Below are positions 55,529 to 64,000 of a stretch of 64,000 bases of DNA, piece after piece. The notes below the pieces were generated by a model. The model was not told the DNA's origin. It searched no databases and saw only the letters and a program-made list of their open reading frames with translations. The DNA comes from Crocodylus rhombifer (Eukaryota; Chordata; Crocodylia; Crocodylidae): NCBI GenBank assembly GCA_038503035.1, contig JAVSML010021646.1:1-64000 (forward strand), given 5' to 3'. A program made the position numbers and the translations under genes. The stretch's first letter is position 1, and the number at the start of each line of letters is the position of its first letter.

Positions 55529-57265
55529 TTCATCAGGCCCTGCTGTCCTGAATTCACACACATGCAACAAAAGAAACAGTCAGAGAGCCTTTTATATTTC
55601 ATCCCTCAGCTTGTCATCTTCTTTATGCAAATAACATTTGTAAATGTTGAGGCGAAATAGCTATTGAGTAGTTCTCTTTCTTTGCATCTTCTGTTAAGAG
55701 TTGCCCCTAGCTGTTTATCAGTGGACCCATAGCTTCCTTGTTCCTTCTTTTCTGGCCAACAGACTAATAAAAACCTGTTCTTGTTTTCTTTATCCTCCCC
55801 TGCTAGGTACAGCTCATTTTTTCTTTGCCTTCCTGAATTTGTCCCTGCAGGTTCTTGCTATTTCCTGGTAAGCTTTCTGGGTTATCTGCCCATTCTTTCT
55901 ATTGCCTGCCTGTTTCCCTCTTGCAATTGAGGCCTTTTAGAAGCTCCTTTTACAGCCACACTGGGCTTTTGCCATTTTTCCTGTGCTTCCATTGTCAGAA
56001 AAGTGTTTTCATTGGGCTTCTAATACCGTGGCCTTTAGAAGCTGCCAGCCCTCCTGAGTGCCTTTTTTCTTTCAGTCTGTTTTCCCATGGCACACTGCCT
56101 ATTAAGTTCTTGAATTGGGTGAAATCCACCTTTTTGAAATCTAACGTCCAAGACTTGCTGTCCTCATGCATTCCCTGTGTCACAATATCGAAATCTATCT
56201 CTCATATCATGATTGCTTCTTCCCAATTTGTCCATCCCCTTCACATCTTTCATCAGTTCTTACCTGTTGACCAAGATAAGATCCAAGATAGATGATTCTC
56301 TAATTATATTCTCAGCCTTCTGGAACAGAAAGTTATCCTACACACAAGTCAGGAACTGGCTTGACATTTTGTTTGGCTGTCTTTTTCTCCTAGCAGATGC
56401 CCAGAAATTTGAAGTCTCTCACCAGCACCATACCATAGCTTTTGGACAGATTGTCACCTCCTTGATGAGTGCCTCATCAATGTACTGTTTGTGACTTGGT
56501 GGCCTAAACCATTGCTGAATCTTTTACGTTTTTACCTTCACTCAAATGCATTCTAATTGCTGTCTTCTTCCTCATGAACCAGAGAACAAATGTATAGGTC
56601 TTTGACGTACAAAGTGACTCCATCACCTTTTCTCCCAACCCTGTCCTTCCAAAGCAGAGTGTATCCCTCAATGTTGATGTTTCAGTCATAAGAACTGTCC
56701 CACCCAGTCTGTTTGCCAAACAGATCATCGTGTTTTTTTCACAGTCTGTAACTTCTAGCTCATCTTGTTTATTCCCCATACTTCTCATATTCACATACAT
56801 GCATTAGATGTATTTTGCATGTTAACCTACTCACTTCTCTTTTGCATTGCTTGTCACTGTCCTGTTGCTCCCTGACCCTTTCCCAGTGTTTGAGCTGTTT
56901 CTTATAGTCCTTTCCTTTCTGCATTATTTACTCTTGCTGAATGGTTTTATTTGCTATCCCCCATGCTATGTAGTTTACAGCCCTCTTTCTTGGCTTCGGC
57001 AGATGACACCTTAAAATGCTCTTTTGAGAGATGCTGAAACTCCTCTTTGATAGTGATTCTCCTCCTCAGAACATTGCCTGTTGTGAAGAATTTGGAGTCT
57101 TTGACATCAACATCACTGTCTCAGACATGCACTTACTTCCAGGATACTAGATCTCTACTGGAACCTTTGACTTCCATGGAAAGGATCAATGAGAATACCA
57201 CCTGTGCTCCAAGCTCCTTAACCCTCCTGCTAAGAATGTCAAAATTGCCTCTGATTTGCTCAGTG

Positions 57266-57950
57266 TCATTCCTGGTAGTATTTTTGGTGCCAAGCAGGAA
57301 AAGGTAGTGTTCTGAAGGATGGGTGAGCTTTGGCAGTTTCTGTGATGTCCCAAATTTGAGCTCTGTGGAGACAGCATAGCTCCTGGGACCCCAGATTTGG
57401 ACAACAAATCATTTCTTCTGTTCCCAGAAGGAAGTCACTAAGGATTACCACTTTTCTCTTCCTTCTTGATGCAATGGTCCTAGATACCCCAGTTCTGGGG
57501 CCTTGCACTTCTTACTTTCTAAGTTCCCTACCTCATGCCTGAAGATGTCTTCTCCTTTCCCTTTTTTCCTCAGCTGTTCTACCACAAAGTGCTTGAAGGT
57601 GGTCGCTGACTTCAATATGCTCCTCTTGACTTCTAGGTACCATCCTTTTTGAGTAGTTACAAGCTGCCTCCTTTCTCTTCTTTCCTTTTGGCCTCTCCAT
57701 TACTGATCTCTCATAACCCCTGTCTAAGTAATCCTATTTTTTCTTAATGTAATGCAGCATGGATACCCATGCTTCCAGCCCTTGAATCTTTTCCTTGAAT
57801 ATTTTCCTTTGTGGCAGATGCTGGCTTACACTTGGTACAGATAAACTGGTCTTGACCCTCTAGGGTGAACATAACCATGAAACATCCCACAGCGGTCACA
57901 ATTACTAACCTAGCTTCCAGCTGTGCTTCCTTTGATTCCCTGGAGGACAT
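57266..57950 (-). pseudogene. CR1 ORF1 remnant of the ancient copy
   Basis: The frame from the ATG at 57950 reads MSSRESKEAQLEARLV and includes QDQFICTKCKPASATKE, resembling the Cys-containing N-terminal motif of CR1 ORF1 proteins. Further on, VVILSDFLLGTEEMIC aligns with the esterase block VVGDSILWGTEGAIC of the copy at 7858, but the catalytic Ser of GDS is lost (SDF). Frameshifts separate the two parts. Inactive. Confidence 0.7.
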
Positions 57951-57960
57951 CTCAGCTATT

Positions 57961-58512
57961 TAAAAAAAATCCTCAGATGGCCTAAACACTCACTTTTTTT
58001 TTCTTCTTGTGGAGCAAAAGCCAGAGAAGGAGATGATGAATTAAATTGTTATTAAAATGTCAATGGGCAAAATATGAATTGAATAATTTTTGTATTTTCA
58101 GTAATTCTCAGCATTCACTGGGAAGCAAAGCATAATTCTTTGGTCTCTAGGGATATACAGTTGTTCACTTTTTTATATACTCTAATCCAAGATGAGGTTT
58201 TTTTTCTCTCATTTAACATGTGGGGGGAAGCCCCTTGTTTTAGTTTGAGTACAACGTGGAGGTGGTGCTGGGGGAGGGATGCAGCTGCTGTGGCACCAAG
58301 TCTGACCTCAACCCAACCCCAATCCCAACCCCAGGGGCTTCTTGCATCCTCTGCTTCCCAGTAGCCTTTGCCCTTCTCCCCCACCCTAGCTGCTTATCCT
58401 GTGGCTCCTGCAGGACTCTGGTAATTTTCTTGGCCCTAGTCCAGCCCACTAGTAGTAACAGTGGTTCCAGCCTGAATACTTGCTCTGGCTTCAGCTCTGG
58501 GAAATAGCCAGA

Positions 58513-58513
<1 letters not shown>
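57961..58513. other. Mixed sequence, nothing recognised
   Basis: AT-rich then GC-rich (from 58215). Overlapping frames on both strands up to 131 codons are composition-driven. Confidence 0.4.

Positions 58514-58543
<30 letters not shown>
58514..58543. repeat. (CTG)10 trinucleotide repeat
   Basis: Ten uninterrupted CTG units in a GC-rich segment. Translates to poly-Ala, poly-Leu or poly-Cys depending on frame; no gene context. Confidence 0.95.
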
Positions 58544-58544
<1 letters not shown>

Positions 58545-58738
58545 AGCAGTTGGGGCAGCAGGGGCAGGGAGCAGTGGGGTCAACTGGTGGAGGGGACAGG
58601 TGGCAGGGGATAAGGTGTGGGAGGGAAAAAGACACAGATCAGGCTGTTTGCTTTCCCCCTCTGCTTTTGCTTTCCCTGCTGCAGCAGTGGGGGAAGGGTG
58701 GGGGGGGAGGGGGAGAGGCATGAATTTAAGATGACCCT

Positions 58739-58812
58739 CCAATAATTAGATCCTGTACATGGAACATTTTAACAAATTTGTATATTTTCCATGTATAGAA
58801 TCTAATTATTGG
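58739..58812. repeat. 26-bp inverted repeat (24/26) with 22-nt loop
   Basis: 58739-58764 (CCAATAATTAGATCCTGTAC...) pairs with 58787-58812 (TTCCATGTATAGAATC...) with two mismatches. It resembles the centre of a foldback element, but no flanking arms were found. Confidence 0.85.
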
Positions 58813-60498
58813 GGGATTATCCTAAGTTCAGAGTTGTTTTGGGTTCAGATAAATATAGTAATAAAAATGAGGCCCAACGTTTTGTCAGATGCCACAATCT
58901 CGAAACTGTAGAATGTAGTCTTTTTCTTTTATGTCAATCATTATACAAACCCTAATTAATTTATACAATTTTCCACTTAGACTCAGCTCTCTTTCTCTCA
59001 TGTACTTCCTTTTTTTGTCATTGATTTTTTTTTAAATTAATTCATCTTAATATATAGAAGATTTGGTACACTAACTCTTATCTTTTCATTAACTGCTAAG
59101 ACTCATTCTCCATATGTGTTGTCTATAACCAATTCTCAGTGAGAAGGATGTGATGTGAATATTTCTCTGTGTATATGCTTTACCATCCTGCATTTTTTAG
59201 TAAATCTGTAATAATTTTATGAAGTCTCATGGCACCCACTGTTAATGGAGCAAACAGAAAAAGTATAAATATGAATGATTTAGGCTCTTTTACTTTTATG
59301 TTCAAGTTTTACTTTAAAAAATGCTTATTTCATTACTATGATTATTTTTTGCAACTTGTAAATCCATAAAAATAATAAGTTTTGTTAAGAGGGCTGATAA
59401 TAAAGCAAAAATTATCACATAGTCTATTTTGTTATAGGTATTAAATAAAACTTTTGTGTGAAAAAAGGACAACACTGCTGTAGTCACTGGAGAAAAAACA
59501 AATGTAAGCACCTTCTACAAAGTGTAGGTTAAGGTGTAATTGGAACTAACACATGGTCGCCATGATCCCTAGGGCTTGGGAGTTTCAGGCTGGCCACAAA
59601 ACCCCCCTGCAGCTGGGAGGGCTCCCAGCTGCAAGGGAGACCCTGCTACACATGCAAATTTAAAGCTTAATTATAGCAATCAGCTATAAAATTATTACAC
59701 AGTTGCAAGGTCTAACTTTATGCAACTTGGCTGCAGCTCTTCATTGTTTGATAGCTACCTTACATGTGTAGCTGGTCTTAAGGTCAACCAATTAATTGCA
59801 CAATACCTTTAAAATGTAAAGGGGGCTTTAAGTGAAGACAGCTAAACAGTGTTAATAGTATGTGTCTACCAAACCTCATCTAACTGTTTAAAACTTTCAG
59901 AAACAATTCAGACCAGTTATTAGGCCAAATGTAATTAAAGCAAGATAACTACATTGTATTCCAATAGTCTATGCAGACAGATTTGTGCAGATTATATCTC
60001 TAAAAAATCGGGTAAACTGTTATATAATATCAATTCCAAATGGCTATGACTGTATATGAAGTTCAATATACTGTATTGAGGCGTTCTGTGTATCTTCTAC
60101 AATTTTAAGAAAGCTTGAACATTACAAAAATACATAAGACATCAGCAGCAATGAAATTCTATAGTAATTGCTACTGAAGGGACAGCTGTCAAGGTACATT
60201 AATTTTAACCTTTCCTTTCATTTTTATTCATATATCTTTTATGTGCAACTTGCCAATTTCCATGTCTGATGTCTTGTACTTGGCATTGCATATTTTGAAC
60301 TTTCATTGAAAAAGTGTTTTCTGTTAATGTATGCTTAATTTGTAAAATATGTTCTCATCATCTTTTTTTAGCAGTAATTTTATAGAATAGGTCACATCGG
60401 CTGTGGCATAAGGTAAACTAAGTAAAGCAATAAAACTATGACAGGGGGTGTTATGATGGCATATAGCAGGCCATTTTCTTTGAGTCAAAAAGACTTAG
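58813..60498. other. AT-rich sequence with a small hairpin
   Basis: A GCAGCTGGGAG/CTCCCAGCTGC hairpin with a 2-nt loop lies at 59609-59632 inside a GC-richer block (59530-59660). Otherwise nothing recognised. Confidence 0.45.
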
Positions 60499-60501
60499 TC
60501 T

Positions 60502-60936
60502 GGGTGCATCTACATAAGATACTCCTGTGCAGTCATTACTGTGCATTTATTTAGTATTTGTATTAGCAAATACTAAATAAATGTGCAGTAACCAGAGTAC
60601 AAAGTAACCCCAAATCCACATTTTCCCATAACTAAAATGAAACACCACTAATAGATAGTGGTGTTTCATTTTAATCATGGAAAATGTGGATTTGGGGTTC
60701 CTTTTTTTTAAATAAAAAATTGGGGATTTTTTTTTTAAATTGGAGAAAACCAGGATCCTTGCTGCTCAGTAACCAGAGTTACTCTTCAGCAGCACTGGTG
60801 AATGTCTTAGGTGATTCTACTGCACAGTAATCTAATAATACTTCACATTAGCATATTACCACTGTCCATGCTGTGATGCACTACTGCACAGTATTTTTCA
60901 GCTACTGTGTAGTCAGCATCTCATGTAGATGTACCC
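60502..60936. mobile_element. Putative GGGYRCATCTACAYG-family MITE, copy 3, with nested MITE
   Basis: Left end GGGTGCATCTACATAAGA and right end read inward GGGTACATCTACATGAGA form an 18-bp inverted repeat with two mismatches. TCT occurs on both sides (60499-60501 and 60937-60939), a possible 3-bp target duplication as made by Harbinger-type elements. The interior repeats TACTGCACAGTA words and has a palindrome at 60537-60590 (arms of 24, spacer 6, one mismatch). A hAT-like MITE lies inside (60593-60764). Confidence 0.65.
60593..60764. mobile_element. Palindromic hAT-like MITE with deleted left end
   Basis: After CAGAG the left arm jumps to GTAACCCCAAATCCACATTT, so about 50 bp of the left arm is deleted. 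The arms then meet at AACACCACTAATAGATAG / TGGTGTTTC, and the right arm ends AACCAGGATCCTTGCTG. Flanks GCAGTAAC (60585-60592) and TCAGTAAC (60766-60773) match at 7 of 8, with one base of uncertainty at the right end. Confidence 0.8.
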
Positions 60937-60939
60937 TCT

Positions 60940-62795
60940 GTGGTGTACATAATAAGTTAATTCTAAGAAAAATGAGTATTGAATCAAAAGTCAAATCTAG
61001 AAAGAGGTCTATAAAAATCAGATACTGCTCTAAAGACTGCAAAATCTGATAATAGTAGTTCTCTTCCTTTTTATAATACTTATATGTTTGCATGGTCTTA
61101 CGGGAAAGGTGAGTGTTTAACTGAAACTGTTCAGCTAGTAGTGCTGGATATGCATTAAAAGTTCAAGTTAGAAAAACAATTTTCTATCATAGTAAGTCTC
61201 TTCATATACATGCATTCAGAGAATTAGTTATATTAGATTAGAAAACAGAAGAGATGAATAAACCTATAAAAGCAAAGCTTTGAAAGCAGTTTAAATTAAG
61301 TACTACAGAAGGCTTGGCACATACGTCTGTTCACCCATGATCCGATGACTCTTTTGTATAAACAGGAAAAAATTAAAAGCAAAACCCTTAGCATCTAAGT
61401 AATATCAATATTATTTTTTGCTAATTAGTATATTTTTACAGCATATTCCATCCTACAACATGATTCTGTTGTCTATGAGAAAATGACTGGTAAAAATGAG
61501 CAATTGTCCATTCAAAGTAGAAAGAGGAAGAGAAATGAGTGTGTGAAATGACATGTAGTTTCTGACTCTGTAAAGACATGAGCAAAATACATGTAACATT
61601 ATAAATGAGTTATGTATCAGAATGTATAAGCTTTCATTATGGCATTGACTTGAATAAAAAATCTGCAACCATCAACATCCTTTTCATAAAAGAACTAAAT
61701 AACCAATAACTTTAAGGCTTATTACTGACTTTCAACCAATGTCTATTATTGTACTGTCTTAAATTAACAATTTCTTGAATACTCTTCAACTGTGATTGTA
61801 TTTATTTATTTGGTTAAAAAAAAAATACAGGCCTGAATGTGGGCATGAATGTTTGAATATGTTAATACTTAGTAGAAGGATTTACTTGTTATCAAGCTTA
61901 GAAAATATAATTCAAAATATTCAATAAATTAGTGATGCTGGGTCAACCTCAGACTGTTTATATCACCTTGGGGTTTGGATGTTTTCTAATCTTACCCATT
62001 ATTTTTATGAGTAGAGAGAGGTAATTAGTCTTGTTCTGAAGTAAGGCAGAAGGCGGGGCCAAGTGGCACCTTAAGGCATCTTTACACATGCTCCAGAATG
62101 AGGCAGTTTAATTGGAGGCTATTTGGAGTGATTCTAATTAAAGCACGTTCAGTGTCTTGTGTCTTCAGTGTCCCACACTTCAAAATGGTAGTGGGGGCTT
62201 TTTAACTAAAGCTCATTTGTGTCAATATTCCAACAGTTCTTCTTCTAGATTGTCTAATTAGTTGGTGCCCTAATATTAGTAGGCATTATGTGTCTGTAGG
62301 ACATGGAGTGGAGCTGTGACCTGCAGGATCAGGGCAATGCATTACTTACCAATAACTTGCTCAAAAGTTTTAAAAGGTATTGATTGTTTGCACTCAGAGC
62401 AATCCCATTGTGTGTTTTCTGAAGTGGTGTAATGGATAGCGCAGTGAACATTGGTAGGGGGTAGGGAATTATGGGGGTTTCTTTTTTTAAGTTTATCACA
62501 TAGTCCTTCAGTCACATGCAAGTTGTTGAAATGTTGTCCCACATAAATTGGAAATAGGAGTAATTTTCCCTTGCTTTCAAGTGGACCAGGGTTGGGTCTT
62601 TTGTACTGTCCTGTTTACTCTATAACATACATCGTTAGCCTGCCACCGCCTCCTCTTTTTTTTCCTCCTTGCAATGACTTGGAGAAATGGCTCGCAGTGG
62701 GAAAAATAACATCCCCAGCTGGGCAATAATTAAGAGCAGTTACAAGCTTCACCTCAGTCCCTGGGGGAAAAAAGGGAGCGAGCCCTCAAGAAATC
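60940..62795. other. AT-rich sequence, nothing firmly recognised
   Basis: GGCATCTTTACACATGCTCC at 62077 resembles the GGGYRCATCTACAYG family end, but no partner was found. No conserved frame. Confidence 0.4.
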
Positions 62796-62799
62796 AATT

Positions 62800-63420
62800 T
62801 CTAAGCGCTTGGAGGAGAAGAAGGTGATTAAGAACAGTCAGTATGGATTCATCAAGGGCAAGTCATGCCTGACCAACCTGATTGGCTTCTTTGCTAGCAT
62901 GACTACCTCTGGATGTGTGAAGAGCAGTGGTTGTTATATACATTGACTTCAGCAAGCCTTTCATATGGTCTTCAGCAACATTCTCAGAAGCAAACTAAGG
63001 AAGTATAGGTTGGATGAATGGTTTGTAAGGTGGATAGAAAATTTTCTGGATCATCAGACTCAGAGGGTAGGAACCAATGGCTTGATGTCTAGTTGGCAGG
63101 CAGTATCAAGTGGAGTGCCCCAGGGGTTGGTCCTGGGGCCAGTTTTGTTCAACATCATCAGTGACCTGGAAGAATGGATGAAGTGTACCTGTAGCAAGTT
63201 TTCAGATGACACCAAGCTGTGGAGCATAGTAGATATGCTGGAGAGTAGGACTAGAATTCAGAGAGATGTTGAAAAATTGGAGAATTGGACCAAACCCCAG
63301 TTGCACAAAGCCTTGGCTGGGATGATCTAGTTGGGGATGGTTCTGCTCTGAGCAGAAAGCTGGACTAGATGGCCTCCTGAGGTCCCTTCCAACCCTAATT
63401 TTCTACTACTCTATGATGTA
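62800..63420 (+). mobile_element. CR1 LINE fragment with internal deletion
   Basis: RT runs from KKVIKNSQYGFIKGKSCLTN through a decayed motif A (IDFSKPFIWS-like, frameshifted), LDEWFVRWIENFLDHQTQR, SSGVPQGLVLGPVLF and FSDDTKLWSIVDMLE (Asp pair kept) to EKLENWTKP. The sequence then jumps directly to the 3' UTR (GGATGGTTCTGCTCTGAGCAG, GGACTAGATGGCCTCCTGAGG) and ends TCTACTACTCTATGATG. The RT C-terminal third is therefore deleted. This LEEWMKC-type subfamily differs from the other copies and resembles the subfamily common in birds. Confidence 0.88.
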
Positions 63421-64000
63421 AGTAAGCAAAAAGTCTACAGTTTAGGAGGAAAGACAGCAATTACAGAGGTGAATTAAGCCAACTAAAGCTTATCAGATGA
63501 AGATGCTGAGCTCTATACACCTACATAAACAAATAAGAGCCATTCATTTATATAAGTGAAAATTAGGAAGCAAAATCTTGCCTGAAATATTTAATAGTAG
63601 TCCACTTTCTTATTTCATCTGATGGCTTTTGCGGAGAGAGAAATAACAAAAAAGCAAACTGTATTTCTTGTTTTCAGTATCTACAAAGCATGATATCTAC
63701 ATTCTCCATCTTGCATTCTCCAAAGTGATTTTAGATTAATCTGATGCAGTAAGGAACTGTTTATACTCCAAAGTATTTGGCAATGTCCTGATGCAAACAG
63801 TGTCTTGTTATGTGAGACTTAGTTTAGTTCTCAACTCTGAACCAAAAATGGTCTCAACTTTCTTATTTCATTCAAATAGGAATTACTTTTCACTCTTACT
63901 TTATGCCTCACTGGGCATTACGGAGGGATGCTTAAATATGAAAGTTTAATTTATGGGCATGTGGGAAGTGTTTGCGTTGGTTCTGAACCTGAATATGCTT
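63421..64000. other. AT-rich sequence to the window end, nothing recognised
   Basis: No element end or conserved frame seen. Confidence 0.45.

Larger units (their letters stand above)
54110..57960 (-). mobile_element. Ancient, nearly full-length CR1 LINE
   Basis: Landmarks appear in correct order on the minus strand. ORF1 N-terminus is at 57950, with an FICTKC zinc-finger-like remnant. The esterase region is at 57500-57300 (RKVVILSDFLLGTEEM..RAQIWDITETA). The endonuclease start is at 56800 (MYVNMRSMGNKQDELEV). The linker is at 56183-56080 (WTLDFKKVDFTQFKNLIG). RT begins at 55350-55200 (DELLTRVLKKLAKEILEPLA and VPETWKKG), and the RT C-terminus is at 54455-54230 (LEYCVQVWDPHFRKDIEG). Frames are broken throughout. 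A MITE at 55294-55528 interrupts the RT. The 3' end fades near 54110. Confidence 0.85.

Noticed and set aside
58514..58543. (CTG)10 as a coding homopolymer tract
   Set aside because: No gene, start or splice signal supports translation; overlapping frames exist on both strands.
62424..62444. Sequence resembling the 5' part of a tRNA-Arg (AATGGATAGCGCA)
   Set aside because: No B box, anticodon arm or acceptor stem follows; probably chance.

Overview
This is a piece of vertebrate nuclear genome with no recognisable host gene. Most of what can be identified is transposable-element sequence. CR1-family non-LTR retrotransposons dominate, from near-intact copies to very old ones that still align over kilobases. 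Alongside them are hAT-like and pogo/Tigger-like DNA elements, a Harbinger-type transposase remnant, a Ty3/Gypsy integrase with its 3' LTR, and solo LTRs. Abundant CR1 with slow decay of old copies points to a sauropsid, most likely a crocodilian or turtle. That assignment is an inference from element content, not from a host gene. No rRNA, tRNA, CRISPR or bacterial-type gene is visible.

Layout. 1-775 is a CR1 reverse-transcriptase frame on the minus strand, open to the window edge. 4.0-6.3 kb holds a TA-flanked pogo-like MITE (4046-4348), a 931-bp hAT-like element with a perfect 8-bp target-site duplication (4894-5824), and a 231-bp palindromic MITE with the same ends (6090-6320). 7.43-11.37 kb is the best CR1 copy: ORF1 with an SGNH esterase domain, then ORF2 with endonuclease and reverse transcriptase, broken by one frameshift and three stops. 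11.9-13.5 kb is a second long hAT-like element followed by a palindromic MITE. 17.57-18.81 kb is a GC-rich pogo-like element, 20.54-21.99 kb a hAT element with a CA-rich core, and 23.7-24.8 kb another GC-rich hAT-like segment. 25.08-25.36 kb is the Harbinger transposase remnant. 26.50-27.06 kb is a MITE split by another MITE, followed by a gypsy-like LTR to 27.64 kb.

28.44-31.73 kb is one CR1 copy interrupted by another, with a clean junction. 32.76-33.01 kb is a further hAT-like MITE. 35.04-36.03 kb is a CpG-rich solo LTR, 37.08-38.51 kb the Gypsy integrase and 3' LTR, and 42.86-43.82 kb a retroviral-type solo LTR with TATA and polyadenylation signals. 45.36-46.38, 47.64-48.43, 52.98-53.85 and 62.80-63.42 kb are CR1 fragments. 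54.11-57.96 kb is an ancient, almost full-length minus-strand CR1 carrying a MITE with a perfect duplication.

The parts do not form an operon or pathway. They record a history of insertion. The most informative signals are nested insertions that order the families in time, and a palindromic hAT-like MITE family (at least nine copies or fragments) sharing its ends with two longer elements. The stretches between elements are AT-rich, lack convincing exons, and read as intergenic or intronic.
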